Below, in pieces: positions 1 to 9,340 of a stretch of 17,952 nucleotides of DNA (the first letter of the stretch is position 1; the number at the start of each line of letters is the position of its first letter). The notes beneath the pieces are model-generated. The model had not been told where the DNA came from. It saw only the letters and a list, made by a program, of their open reading frames with translations, and made no database searches. The position numbers and the translations under genes were made by a program. The stretch covers positions 1-17,952 of the forward strand of contig CANJXD010000055.1 in the NCBI GenBank assembly GCA_947478535.1, in the 5' to 3' direction. Source of the DNA: Acetobacteraceae bacterium. GTDB lineage: Bacteria > Pseudomonadota > Alphaproteobacteria > Acetobacterales > Acetobacteraceae.

Positions 1-1
1 C

Positions 2-193
2 CGCCTGAATGTCGAAGGCCGCATCGCGCCGGAGGTGCAGGCAGCGCTCGCGGCGCGCGGGCATGTCATCAAGGCCTGGCCGGAGCGCACCTGGCTCGCC
101 GGCTGCGTCGAGATCGTGAAGCGGGAACCGGGCAGCGGGCTGATCCGCGCGGCGGCCGATCCGCGCCGGCCGGCGGCGGCGATCGCGCATTGA
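2..193 (+). CDS. ggt: Gamma-glutamyltransferase, C-terminal end (partial)
   Basis: The open frame enters from the left edge and encodes the last 63 residues of a protein ending at TGA 191-193. The tail carries a glycine-poor strand (LAGCVEIVKREPGSG) followed by a run of the form AADPRRPAAAIAH. This matches the conserved end of the small subunit of gamma-glutamyltranspeptidases, which usually finish in a D-P-R-R-x-G-x-A-x-like motif. The family is periplasmic, self-cleaving and transfers or hydrolyses the gamma-glutamyl group of glutathione and related peptides. The catalytic threonine and the large subunit lie outside the window, so activity cannot be judged. A MATE transporter gene starts two bases after the stop codon, so the two are almost certainly cotranscribed. 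The family call rests only on this short tail. Confidence 0.75.
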   Translation, partial: RLNVEGRIAPEVQAALAARGHVIKAWPERTWLAGCVEIVKREPGSGLIRAAADPRRPAAAIAH

Positions 194-194
194 G

Positions 195-1490
195 GTGAAG
201 CGCCTTCACGCGATCCTCGCCCTCGCCGCGCCGACGGCGCTCGGCTCCATCCTCCAGGCCGGCGCGCAGCTCGTGGAAATGTGGCTCGCCTCCCGCCAGG
301 GGACGGCGGCGCTGGCGGGCTGGGCGGTGGTGCTGCCTTTCGCCCTGCTGATGCAGATGATGGCGGGCGGTGCGATGGGGGGCGGCGTGGTCTCCGCCAT
401 TGCCCGGGCACTCGGTGGCGGGCGGCGGGAGGAAGCCGGCGCGCTGGTGCTGCATGCGATGCTGATCGCGGTGGTGGCGGGGCTGTTGTTCGCCATTCCG
501 CTGGCGGTGTTTCCCCACGCCGTGCTGGGGCTGATCGGCGGGCCGGCGGCGGCGGAAGCGGCGGCGCCCTATGCGATGTGGCTGTTCGGGCTGGGGGCCA
601 TTCCCTCCTGGCTCGCGAATACCTTGGCCTCGGTCCTGCGGGGCGGCGGGCGCCACGGCCTGGCGGCGCGGGTGCTGGTGCTGGCCTGGGGGGTCTATCC
701 CCTCCTCGGCTGGGTGCTGGCGGAGCCGCTGGAGATGGGCCTCGCGGGGCTGGGGGCGGCCTTCGGCGGCGTGTTCCTGCTGGCAGCACTCGGCATGGCG
801 GCGGTGGTGCTGGGGGGTGGCGCGGGGTTCAAGCCCCGCTTCGCGCTGCGGCCATCCTCCGCCATGTTCCACCGCATCCTCGCCGTCGGGCTGGTGGCCA
901 GCGTGATCGCGATGATCGCCAACATGACCACCATCCTGGTGACGGCGCAGTTGGCGCCGCTCGGGCCGGCCGTGGTCGCGGGATACGGCATCTCGGCGCG
1001 GTTGGAATTCCTGATGATCCCGCTGGTCTTCGCTGTCGGCTCCTCCCTCACCGCCCTGGTTGGCCGGGCGGTCGGCCAGGGGGATTGGGCGGAGGCGCGG
1101 CGCATTGCCTGGACCGGCGGGCTGATGTCGCTATCGGTCGCGGGGCTGATCGGCGCCGTGGTGGCGCTGATGCCGGAGACCTTCGCGCGGCAGTTCAGCG
1201 ATGACGCGGCGGTGGTGGCCGTCGCGGCGCAGGCACTGGCCATCATCGGCTGGGCCTATGGCGGGTTTGGGCTCGGGATGACGATGTACTTCGCCTCCCA
1301 GGGCACCGGGCGGATGGGATGGCCGCTGGCCGGCGCGCTGTCCCGCTTCGGGGTCGCGGTGGGTGGCGGCTGGGTGCTGGCCCAGGCGCTCGGGCTGGGG
1401 CTGACGGGGCAGTTCATCGGCGTGGCGCTCGGCATCACGGCCTATGGCGCCGTCATCGCCAGCAGCGTGCGGCCGCAATTGTGGCGATAG
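195..1490 (+). CDS. MATE family multidrug/efflux transporter
   Basis: This 431-residue inner-membrane protein has about twelve hydrophobic segments in two homologous halves, the usual size for the MATE (multi-antimicrobial extrusion) family. Members export cationic drugs or metabolites using a Na+ or H+ gradient. Family features seen are the N-terminal PTALGSILQAGAQLVEMWLA helix, the second-half counterpart GSSLTALVGRAVGQGDWAEA with the typical G-Q-x3-(E)A-R loop, and ASQGTGRMGWP near residue 390. The start is GTG at 195, just after the upstream stop (TGA 191-193), so translation is probably coupled; no ATG lies close by in frame. An SDR gene follows after 11 bases. The substrate cannot be inferred, although linkage to gamma-glutamyltransferase may point to glutathione-related or peptide-like compounds (inference). 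Confidence 0.9.
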   Translation: MKRLHAILALAAPTALGSILQAGAQLVEMWLASRQGTAALAGWAVVLPFALLMQMMAGGAMGGGVVSAIARALGGGRREEAGALVLHAMLIAVVAGLLFAIPLAVFPHAVLGLIGGPAAAEAAAPYAMWLFGLGAIPSWLANTLASVLRGGGRHGLAARVLVLAWGVYPLLGWVLAEPLEMGLAGLGAAFGGVFLLAALGMAAVVLGGGAGFKPRFALRPSSAMFHRILAVGLVASVIAMIANMTTILVTAQLAPLGPAVVAGYGISARLEFLMIPLVFAVGSSLTALVGRAVGQGDWAEARRIAWTGGLMSLSVAGLIGAVVALMPETFARQFSDDAAVVAVAAQALAIIGWAYGGFGLGMTMYFASQGTGRMGWPLAGALSRFGVAVGGGWVLAQALGLGLTGQFIGVALGITAYGAVIASSVRPQLWR

Positions 1491-1501
1491 GGAGGAAACC
1501 G

Positions 1502-2266
1502 ATGCGACCTGTGGTGCTGGTGACGGGCGCGCGGCGCGGCATCGGGCGGGCGAGCTGCCTGGCGCTCGCCAGCGCGGGGTATGACGTGCTGGGCTGCGAC
1601 ATCGCGGAGGACGGCTTCGCCGAGACCGCCGCGGCGGTGGAAGCCGTGGGCGGACGCTTCGCCTGGCGGCTGTGCGATGTCGCGGACCTCGCGGCGATCG
1701 GGCCGCTGGTCGATTGGGCCTGGGGCGCCTGGGGCGGGGTGGAGGCGCTGGTGAACAATGCCGGCGTCGGCGTGCTGAAGCGGGGGGATCTGCTGGAGGT
1801 CACGGCGGAATCCTGGGATCGCTGCATGGATATCAACGCCCGCGGGTCCTTCTTCGTGGCCCAGGCGCTGGCGCGGCGGATGGTGGCGCCGGGCGCGCCG
1901 GCGCGGGGCCAGCGCGGGATGGTCTTCATCTCCTCCGTCAATGCCATCATGGCGAGCCCCGATCGCGCCGAATACTGCGCCAGCAAGACCGCCGCGGGCA
2001 TGGTCGCGCGCTGCTTCGCCCTGCGTCTGGCGGATGACGGCATCCCGGTCTTCGAGGTCCGCCCCGGGGTGATCCGCACCGACATGACCGCCCCCGTCAC
2101 CGCCAAGTATGACCAACGCATCGCCGAGGGGCTTTCGCCGATCCGCCGCTGGGGAGAGGCGGAGGATGTCGGCCGCGCGGTCGCCGGGCTGATCGGCGGC
2201 GCCATCCCCTTCTCGACCGGTGATGCCTTCCATGTCGATGGCGGGCTGCACATCCCGAGACTGTAG
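1502..2266 (+). CDS. SDR family NAD(P)-dependent oxidoreductase (3-ketoacyl-ACP-reductase-like)
   Basis: This 254-residue cytosolic enzyme is a complete classical short-chain dehydrogenase. It shows the cofactor motif TGARRGIG (residues 9-16), the acidic CDIAED after beta-2 at about residues 32-37, NNAG (85-88) and the catalytic set N112, S145, Y158 and K162 (YCASK). The C-terminal PGVIRTDMT and FHVDGGLHIPRL segments are typical of FabG-like members. An acidic residue at the end of beta-2 usually favours NAD(H). The start ATG at 1502 has GGAGG at 1491-1495 a few bases upstream. The gene sits between a MATE exporter (gap 11) and an ABC exporter (gap 36) in one same-strand run. The general SDR class is certain; the substrate is not. 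FabG for fatty-acid synthesis is unlikely because no fab genes are nearby. Confidence 0.92.
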   Translation: MRPVVLVTGARRGIGRASCLALASAGYDVLGCDIAEDGFAETAAAVEAVGGRFAWRLCDVADLAAIGPLVDWAWGAWGGVEALVNNAGVGVLKRGDLLEVTAESWDRCMDINARGSFFVAQALARRMVAPGAPARGQRGMVFISSVNAIMASPDRAEYCASKTAAGMVARCFALRLADDGIPVFEVRPGVIRTDMTAPVTAKYDQRIAEGLSPIRRWGEAEDVGRAVAGLIGGAIPFSTGDAFHVDGGLHIPRL

Positions 2267-2302
2267 GTTGCGCCGGGTGAGGGTGCGGGCCACCTTCGGC
2301 GG

Positions 2303-4081
<1,779 letters not shown>

Positions 4082-4083
4082 TT

Positions 4084-4243
4084 TACCAACGGCCGTAATG
4101 ATTGACCTGCGGCCGCCGCCGGCGGCCGAGGCCGCGAATGCGGCCCGCCGGACGTCCGGCGTAGCCAAGCCGGCGGAGCCGGCGCGCGGCGTCTGAGCGC
4201 AGGAAAAAGCATACCAACGTGCCGCTGAAAGCGGCCGTTGGTA
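4084..4243. repeat. Palindromic intergenic element with 12-bp terminal inverted repeats
   Basis: The element starts TACCAACGGCCG (4084-4095) and ends with its exact reverse complement CGGCCGTTGGTA (4232-4243). Inside are further palindromes: CGGCCGCCG/CGGCGGCCG (4110-4128), GGCCGC-GAAT-GCGGCC (4130-4145), the 16-bp perfect palindrome CGCCGGACGTCCGGCG (4146-4161) and GCCGGC-GGA-GCCGGC (4169-4183). The last 32 bases also fold alone, because TACCAACG recurs at 4212-4219. It occupies almost exactly the 163-base gap between two convergent stop codons and has no credible reading frame. It resembles a REP/MITE-type dispersed repeat, but copy number cannot be seen from one window. Confidence 0.7.
4212..4243. 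terminator. Stem-loop between convergent genes, possible bidirectional terminator
   Basis: TACCAACG, a single unpaired T, GCCGCT, a GAA loop, AGCGGC and CGTTGGTA form a 14-bp stem with one bulge. It lies just after the cysteine synthase stop codon on the minus strand and 130 bases beyond the ABC transporter stop on the plus strand. There is no clear T-run on either side, so intrinsic termination is uncertain; the hairpin may equally be only the end of the repeat element. Confidence 0.45.
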
Positions 4244-4244
4244 G

Positions 4245-5228
4245 TCAGATTCCCTCGAACAGGCGCGTGGAGAGGTAGCGCTCGGCGAAGCTGGCGGCGA
4301 TGCCGACGATGAGGCGGCCTTCCATCGCCTCCTCCCGCGCCACCTGCATGGCGGCGTGCAGCATGGCGCCGGAGGAGATGCCGATGGGCAGGCCCTCCAC
4401 CCGGGCACACAACCTGGCGGCGGCCAGGGCCTCGCGTTCCGAGACCCGCATCACGGCATCCAGCCTTTCGAGTTCCAGCACGCCGGGGCGGAAGCCGGCG
4501 CCGATGCCCTGGATGTCATGCGGCCCCGGGTCGTCGCCGTTGAGGACGGCGGATTCCGTGGGCTCCACGCCGATCAGCCGCAGCCCGGGACGGCGCGGCT
4601 TCAGGGCGCGGGCGATGCCCGTCATCGTGCCGCCGGTGCCGATGCCGCCGATGATGGCATCGACCTCGCCGCCGGTATCGGTCCAGATCTCCTCCGCCGT
4701 CGTCGCTTCGTGGATGGCGGGGTTGGCGGGGTTGTCGAATTGCCGGGGCATCCAGGCGCCAGGCGTCGCCGCGAGAATCTGCTCGGCGCGCTGGATGGCG
4801 CCGGCCATGCCGCGCCGGGCTTGCGTCAACTCCAGCTCCGCGCCCATCAGCTTCATCATCCGCCGGCGCTCGATGCTGGCACCATCGGGCATGACGACGA
4901 TCAGGCGGTAGCCCTTGGCGGCGGCGACGAAGGCGAGCGCGATGCCGGTATTGCCGGAGGTGGGCTCCACCAGCACGGAACGGCCGGGCGCGATCAGCCC
5001 CTCGCGTTCCGCGGCCTCCACCATCGCGAGGCCGATGCGGTCCTTTACCGAGCCCAGCGGGTTGAAATACTCGAGTTTGAGCGCGAGGCGCCCGCGCAGC
5101 CCCTGCGTCGCTTCGAGCCGCGGCAGGCGGACCAGCGGCGTGGCGCCCACGACATCGAGCACGCTGTCATAGACGCGGCCCCGGGAGGGGATGCTTTTCG
5201 GGGCGACAGGGGGTTGGGTGCGGGGCAT
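4245..5228 (-). CDS. cysK: Cysteine synthase A (O-acetylserine sulfhydrylase)
   Basis: This is a 327-residue PLP-dependent enzyme of fold type II that makes cysteine from O-acetylserine and sulfide in the cytosol. The N-terminal VVGATPLVRLPRL, the PLP lysine K62 in NPLGSVKDRIG, the substrate loop SGNTG (91-95) and the phosphate-binding GIGTGGTMTG (about 195-204) are all present. Length agrees with CysK/CysM. The start is ATG at 5226-5228 (MPRTQPP); the frame stays open further upstream, but that sequence overlaps the divergent promoter region and is not protein-like. An Rrf2-type regulator is divergent 124 bases away. The usual M-P-x-T-M-S after beta-5 is MPDGAS here, a minor deviation. CysM or a cystathionine-beta-synthase-like role cannot be ruled out from sequence alone. 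Confidence 0.93.
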   Translation of the reverse strand: MPRTQPPVAPKSIPSRGRVYDSVLDVVGATPLVRLPRLEATQGLRGRLALKLEYFNPLGSVKDRIGLAMVEAAEREGLIAPGRSVLVEPTSGNTGIALAFVAAAKGYRLIVVMPDGASIERRRMMKLMGAELELTQARRGMAGAIQRAEQILAATPGAWMPRQFDNPANPAIHEATTAEEIWTDTGGEVDAIIGGIGTGGTMTGIARALKPRRPGLRLIGVEPTESAVLNGDDPGPHDIQGIGAGFRPGVLELERLDAVMRVSEREALAAARLCARVEGLPIGISSGAMLHAAMQVAREEAMEGRLIVGIAASFAERYLSTRLFEGI

Positions 5229-5352
5229 GGACGTGGCCTTGGGCTCTCCTCCCGTGATGGACGGCGCCACTGCGCGTGTCCATGGGCGGACGGCTGGAAA
5301 AACACGACGGTCCGGCGTAAATAATCGCAATACACAGGGGAAATCGCGAACC
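5229..5352. promoter_or_regulatory. Divergent promoter region between cysK and the Rrf2 regulator
   Basis: These 124 bases separate the start codons of two divergent genes and must hold both promoters. Most of the segment is GC-rich. The stretch at about 5315-5337 (GTAAATAATCGCAATACACA) is clearly richer in A/T than its surroundings and is the best place for a -10 region and a regulator site. A short inverted pair CGGAC (5287-5291) / GTCCG (5310-5314) flanks an A-rich run. No consensus operator can be assigned with confidence. Confidence 0.4.
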
Positions 5353-5802
5353 ATGCTGCTCCGCCGGGACCGGGCCATGACCGCCATCGCCGTGATTCTC
5401 GACATCGCCTTCCATGCCGGGCGTGGCGATGCCGTGACTGGGGCGGCGGAGGTGGCGGACCGGCTGGCGGCGCAACGGCGGGGGATCGAGCCGGTGTTCC
5501 AGGCGCTGTCCCGCGCCGGGTTGCTGGATAGCCTGCGCGGGCCGCGCGGTGGCTACCGGCTCGGCCGCCGTCCCCGCGACATCCGCCTGGCTGAGGTGAT
5601 CGCCGCGGTGACGGAGGAAGCGGCGCCAGGCACCGACCCTGGCGGGCGGTTGCAGGCAGCGGTCGTGGCGCCGCTTTGGCGGGATATGGAGGCAAGGTTG
5701 GCCGAGGGGCTGGAGGCGCTGACGGTGGAAGACCTGCTGAAGCGCGCCCAGGCGGCGGGGCTGAAGCGGCCCTCGGCGGAACCGCTCAACTTCGCGATCT
5801 AG
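5353..5802 (+). CDS. Rrf2 family transcriptional regulator (CymR-like candidate)
   Basis: This 149-residue protein has the Rrf2 layout: an N-terminal winged helix-turn-helix (about residues 8-75) with the wing motif LRGPRGGYRLGR, then the helix IRLAEVIAAVTE, which in relatives is the start of the dimerisation region. It has no cysteine at all, so it cannot ligate an Fe-S cluster in the way IscR, NsrR or RirA do. That agrees better with CymR-type members, which control cysteine metabolism through contact with CysK in Gram-positive bacteria. The divergent cysteine synthase gene supports this reading (inference). ATG 5353 was chosen because the similarity starts there; ATG 5377 (MTAIAV) is a possible shorter start. 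The upstream in-frame extension is intergenic and was left out. Confidence 0.85.
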   Translation: MLLRRDRAMTAIAVILDIAFHAGRGDAVTGAAEVADRLAAQRRGIEPVFQALSRAGLLDSLRGPRGGYRLGRRPRDIRLAEVIAAVTEEAAPGTDPGGRLQAAVVAPLWRDMEARLAEGLEALTVEDLLKRAQAAGLKRPSAEPLNFAI

Positions 5803-5838
5803 AGCACGCTGCGTTCGCTTGAACGCAGCTCGTGCTCT
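5801..5838. repeat. Intergenic hairpin 1 (AGAGCACG... type)
   Basis: AGAGCACG-CTGCGTTC (5801-5816), loop GCTT and GAACGCAG-CT-CGTGCTCT (5821-5838) give a 16-bp stem with a two-base bulge. It begins inside the Rrf2 stop codon, so it may act as the transcript end, but no T-tract follows. Confidence 0.7.
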
Positions 5839-5855
5839 GGAAGTCATCGAATCTA

Positions 5856-5902
5856 GAGCATCATCCGTTCAAACGGAATCGTTTGGACGGATAAAGATGC
5901 TC
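5856..5902. repeat. Intergenic hairpin 2 (GAGCATC-ATCCGTTC... type)
   Basis: GAGCATC (5856-5862) plus ATCCGTTCAAACG (5863-5875) pair with CGTTTGGACGGAT (5880-5892) and GATGCTC (5896-5902), around a GAAT loop, with one G-T type mismatch and an AAA bulge. The motif resembles the TAGAGCATC-type palindromic repeats common between genes of alphaproteobacteria (from memory, not searched). Confidence 0.7.
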
Positions 5903-5915
5903 GAAAAACAAAAGG

Positions 5916-5959
5916 CTAGAGGCTGATCCGCGCTCCTGTCAGCGCGGATCAGGCTCTAG
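5916..5959. repeat. Intergenic hairpin 3 (CTAGAG...CTCTAG)
   Basis: CTAGAG (5916-5921), GC and TGATCCGCGCT (5924-5934) pair with AGCGCGGATCA (5941-5951), GG and CTCTAG (5954-5959) around the loop CCTGTC. The 19-bp stem has one mismatch. This is the longest near-perfect stem in the window. Confidence 0.7.
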
Positions 5960-5976
5960 CATGCTGCTGGCATGCT
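5958..5976. repeat. Intergenic hairpin 4
   Basis: AGCATGC (5958-5964), loop TGCTG and GCATGCT (5970-5976) form a perfect 7-bp stem that overlaps the foot of hairpin 3 by two bases. From 5977 to 6068 I see only a leader for the next gene, ending in the ribosome-binding site CCGGAGG near 6057-6063. Confidence 0.55.
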
Positions 5977-6068
5977 GTAGAATGCCAGACCGACAGGCTC
6001 CGGCTTTAAGGGGGCGGTAGGCTTGGCCAGGATATCTTCCGGCATCAACAGATTGTCCGGAGGATACG

Positions 6069-7049
6069 ATGCCCGCCAGCCGCCGCACCGCGCTGCTCAC
6101 CGGCCTTGCCCTGCTCACCACGCCGCACGTCGCGCGCGCGCAGGCCCGGCGCCTGCGCATTGGCCACAACAACAGCACCGATTCCGTGTTGCAGGCCGCC
6201 GCAACCGGGTTCGACGCGGCGCTGAAGGCCGCGACCGGCGGGCGGTATGAGTTGGAGATCGTGCCCAATTCCGCCCTGGGGAGCGAGGCGGAGATGCTGA
6301 AGGCGGTGGCCGAAGGCACGCTCGACATGACGATCGCGCCGGTGGGGACCACGGCGTCCCTGGTCAAGGAGGTGGGGCTGCTCGAAACGCCCTTCCTGTT
6401 TCGCGACGCTGCGCATGCCCGCGCTTCCCTCGACGGGCCGCTCGGCCGGCATTGCGCCACGCTTCTGGGGGAGAAGGGCATCACCGTCGGCGCCTGGTCG
6501 GAGGTCGGGTTCCGGCACGTCACGGCGAACCGGCCGGTGCGTGGCCCGGCCGATCTGCGTGGGCTGAAGATCCGCGTGCCGATCTCCGAGGCCATCATGG
6601 AGAGCCTGCGCAGCATGGGCGCGGCGGCGGATACGCTGCCCTTCCCGCAATTGCCGGAGGCCCTGCGCACCGGCCGCTTCGAGGCGCAGGAAAACCCGAT
6701 CAGCATCATCCTCGCGGCACAGTTGAACCGCCATCAGTCGCATCTGTCGCTGACCGGCCATGTCTACACGCCCGCGGCCATCGCCATCTCGACCGAGGTG
6801 CTGGAGGAACTGCCGGCGGCGGACCGGGCGCTGCTGCTGGCGGCGGCGCCGGCGGGGGCCATCGCATCCCGGGTGGCCGGGGATGCGATCGAGCGTGACG
6901 GGCTGGAGCGGCTGCGCGGCGCGGGGATGACCATCGTGACCGATGTGGACCATGCGGCGCTGCGCCAGGCCACGGGGCCGGCACGGGACAGGCTGGCCGT
7001 GGTGTTCGGCGCGGACTCCGTGCGCCGCATCACCACCCTCGCCGCCTGA
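6069..7049 (+). CDS. TRAP transporter substrate-binding protein, DctP family (orphan)
   Basis: The 326-residue protein starts with a twin-arginine-like export signal ([16 protein letters not shown], cleavage expected after ARA at residue 24) and is therefore periplasmic. The mature part has the DctP pattern: [10 protein letters not shown], the [23 protein letters not shown] strand-helix, and the hallmark [10 protein letters not shown] followed by [15 protein letters not shown] and EAQENPI. The arginine in KIRVP normally grips the carboxylate of the ligand. A good ribosome-binding site (CGGAGG) precedes ATG 6069. TRAP systems also need DctQ and DctM membrane subunits; neither is in this window. 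The next gene, 31 bases downstream on the same strand, is a chemoreceptor. The ligand is probably an organic acid but cannot be named. Confidence 0.93.
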   Translation: MPASRRTALLTGLALLTTPHVARAQARRLRIGHNNSTDSVLQAAATGFDAALKAATGGRYELEIVPNSALGSEAEMLKAVAEGTLDMTIAPVGTTASLVKEVGLLETPFLFRDAAHARASLDGPLGRHCATLLGEKGITVGAWSEVGFRHVTANRPVRGPADLRGLKIRVPISEAIMESLRSMGAAADTLPFPQLPEALRTGRFEAQENPISIILAAQLNRHQSHLSLTGHVYTPAAIAISTEVLEELPAADRALLLAAAPAGAIASRVAGDAIERDGLERLRGAGMTIVTDVDHAALRQATGPARDRLAVVFGADSVRRITTLAA

Positions 7050-7080
7050 CGTCCTCCCCCAATCCGTTGCAGGAGCCCGC

Positions 7081-9048
7081 ATGCTGCCCGATCTTCGCTC
7101 GATCCGCTTCAAGCTGCTCGGCGGCTTCGTCGCCGTCACGCTGACCTTCGCCGCGGCCATCGGCGTGGCGGTGATGATGGGGCAACGCGTGACTGCGGCG
7201 AATACAGGCCGGGACGCGGCCTTCGCGGGACTCGGCACCACAGCCGCGATCGGGCGGGAGACGGCCGAGGCACGGCGGCGCCTCACGGCTTATCGGGCCA
7301 GTGCGACGGCGACGGCCCGGGATGCGATGCTGGCGCAGATGGCGACACTGGGGGAGGCGCTGGCCAGCCTTCCCGAAGCGCCGCCGGCGGCCGCGCTGCA
7401 GGACCGGGCGCGGTTGCTGGCGGAGGCGATCCTCGCGGCGCATGGCGGGGCGGCCGCGCTCGGCAGCGCGGCGGGGGCGCTCGGCGCGCCGGTGGCCGCG
7501 CTGGGCGATATCGCGTCCCGCAGCAGCGAGGGCGCGCTGGTGGGCCAGGCCATGCGGCTGCAGACCAGCTACGCCGCGCTGGCCGCCGCCGCCGGGCGTT
7601 TCGCCGGCTCCGAGGAGCGGCGCGACGCTGCGCTGCTGCGGGATGAAAGCGCCCGCATGGTCGCCATCGGCGGTGAGATGCAGGCGAACGGGACCATCAC
7701 GGCGCGCGCGGCACGGCTGGCGGGCAGCCTAGCCGGCGCGACCGGCAGCGTCACGCAGGCGCTGCAAAGCCAGGAAGCCGCGATCGCGGCGCGGCAGGCG
7801 GCGGAGACCGCGATGGAGGAACAACTGGCCGCGGCATCCGACCTTGTGAGCCGGGCGCGGGACCAGGCGGAAGCGCATTTCGCCGCGTTGGCGGAGACGG
7901 CGCGGGAGATGACGGAGACGCAGGAGCGGGTGCTGATCGGTGGCGGCGGCCTGGCATCGCTGCTCGGACTCGGGCTGGCCCTGCTGATCGGGCGGGCAAC
8001 GACGAAGCCCATCCTGGCCCTCGGCGGGCGGATGGATCGGATGGCTGCAGGCGCGCTGGAGGACGCCGTGCCAGGCACCGGGCGGCGCGACGAAATCGGC
8101 GCGATGGCGCGATCCGCCGAGAGTTTCCGGGCGGGGCTGCTGCGGGCGCGCGCCCTGGAAGCAGCGGCGGAGGAAGCGCGCCAGGAGGCGGAGGAACAGC
8201 GCCTGGCGGCGCGCCACGCCCTGGCCGAGCAGGTGGAAGCGCGGTTGAGCGCCGTGGTGCGTGGGTTGAACGATTCCACCGGGCTGCTGGACGGGTCCAT
8301 CGGCACGCTGTCCGGCGCGGCGGAGGAAACGGCGCAGCGCGCTTCCGCCGTGGCGCGGGGCGCCACGACGATGACCGGCAATGTGCAGACCGTGGCGAGC
8401 GCCACGGAGGAACTGGCGGGATCGGTCAAGGAGATCGGCCGCCAGGTGGCCCATGCGGCGCAGGTCAGCCGGGAAGCGGTACGCGAGGCCGGGGCGGCGA
8501 ATGACCGCATGGGCGGGCTTTCCGAAGCCGCGTCCCGCATCGGCGACGTAGTGAAGCTGATCGAGACCATCGCAGGGCAGACCAACCTGCTCGCCCTGAA
8601 TGCCACCATCGAGGCGGCCCGGGCCGGCGAGGCCGGCAAGGGGTTCGCGGTTGTGGCGAGCGAGGTGAAGGCGCTGGCGGGGCAGACCGCCAAGGCCACC
8701 GAGGATATCGGCGCGCAGATCGCCGGCATCCAGGGCGCGACCTCGGACGCGGTACGGACCATCCGCGGCATCGCAACGGTGATCGAAAAGGTGGACCAGA
8801 TTGCCGCCACTATCGCCGCGGCCGTCGAACAGCAGGGCGCAGCGACCCAGGAAATCGCCCGCAGCGTGGCGGAAGCGGCAATGGGCACGCAGGATGTCTC
8901 GGCCAATATCGCGCATGTCAGCACGGGCGTGGAGGCGAACAGCGCCGCGCTCCGCACGCTGCGGGACGCGACGGCGCAGGTGAACCGCGAAGGTGCCGCG
9001 CTGCGCGATGCCGTCGATGGGCTGCTGGGAGGCCTTCGCGCGGCGTAG
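7081..9048 (+). CDS. Methyl-accepting chemotaxis protein (transmembrane chemoreceptor)
   Basis: This 655-residue inner-membrane receptor reports ligand binding to a CheA-CheW signalling array. It has a short cytoplasmic N-terminus, TM1 (about 11-32), an alanine-rich and probably all-helical periplasmic region of about 250 residues, TM2 (about 284-303), a HAMP domain (about 304-360), a coiled linker and the signalling domain. The hairpin tip is strictly conserved: [20 protein letters not shown] followed by [19 protein letters not shown] (about 495-533). There is no C-terminal pentapeptide for CheR docking. The periplasmic part looks like a long four-helix or bimodular bundle, not Cache or PAS, but this is judged by composition only. 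ATG 7081 has AGGAG at about 7070. Coupling with the preceding DctP-type protein is likely. Confidence 0.95.
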   Translation: MLPDLRSIRFKLLGGFVAVTLTFAAAIGVAVMMGQRVTAANTGRDAAFAGLGTTAAIGRETAEARRRLTAYRASATATARDAMLAQMATLGEALASLPEAPPAAALQDRARLLAEAILAAHGGAAALGSAAGALGAPVAALGDIASRSSEGALVGQAMRLQTSYAALAAAAGRFAGSEERRDAALLRDESARMVAIGGEMQANGTITARAARLAGSLAGATGSVTQALQSQEAAIAARQAAETAMEEQLAAASDLVSRARDQAEAHFAALAETAREMTETQERVLIGGGGLASLLGLGLALLIGRATTKPILALGGRMDRMAAGALEDAVPGTGRRDEIGAMARSAESFRAGLLRARALEAAAEEARQEAEEQRLAARHALAEQVEARLSAVVRGLNDSTGLLDGSIGTLSGAAEETAQRASAVARGATTMTGNVQTVASATEELAGSVKEIGRQVAHAAQVSREAVREAGAANDRMGGLSEAASRIGDVVKLIETIAGQTNLLALNATIEAARAGEAGKGFAVVASEVKALAGQTAKATEDIGAQIAGIQGATSDAVRTIRGIATVIEKVDQIAATIAAAVEQQGAATQEIARSVAEAAMGTQDVSANIAHVSTGVEANSAALRTLRDATAQVNREGAALRDAVDGLLGGLRAA

Positions 9049-9056
9049 CGGCGGAG

Positions 9057-9340
9057 TCAGCCCGCCGCGCAGCGCGCGGGCTGCACTTCGGCGAGGCGAC
9101 CGAGGCCGAGCGCCGCGATCTCCCCCACCACGATCAGTGCCGGCGGGGGCGGTGGGGACGATCTTCCAGGGGATTCCCGCCTCATCCAGCGCCAGCGCTT
9201 CCTCCCCACCCCGACCGAACAGGAAGGGGTCGCCGCCCTTGAGGCGCACGACGCGCAACCACGCGCGGGCACCGGTGACGAGGCGGGCGTTGATCTGCGC
9301 CTGGCTGAACGGGCCGGCGCCAATGGGGTGGGACCCGCGC
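9057..9340 (-). pseudogene. Uroporphyrinogen-III C-methyltransferase remnant (cobA/cysG C-terminal domain)
   Basis: Two pieces of the SAM-dependent methyltransferase that makes the siroheme precursor are visible. The first, read from about 9333 to 9160, contains [10 protein letters not shown] and [20 protein letters not shown] through AGIPWKIVP, which is the family's central signature. The second, in a different minus frame at 9057-9143, reads [20 protein letters not shown] and then a stop, which is the usual C-terminus. About 120 residues normally lie between these blocks (the GITSA...TH region and the rest of the catalytic domain), and the N-terminal 70 or so residues are also gone. The join shifts the frame. 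No functional enzyme can result. It lies 8 bases after the chemoreceptor stop codon on the opposite strand. Confidence 0.82.

Noticed and set aside
5229..5405. A longer cysteine synthase start at 5405
   Set aside because: It would overlap the Rrf2 coding region and cover the divergent promoter, and the added residues are not family-like.
7569..8957. A 462-codon minus-strand open frame inside the chemoreceptor gene
   Set aside because: Serine/alanine-rich antisense translation of a coiled-coil gene; no recognisable domain.
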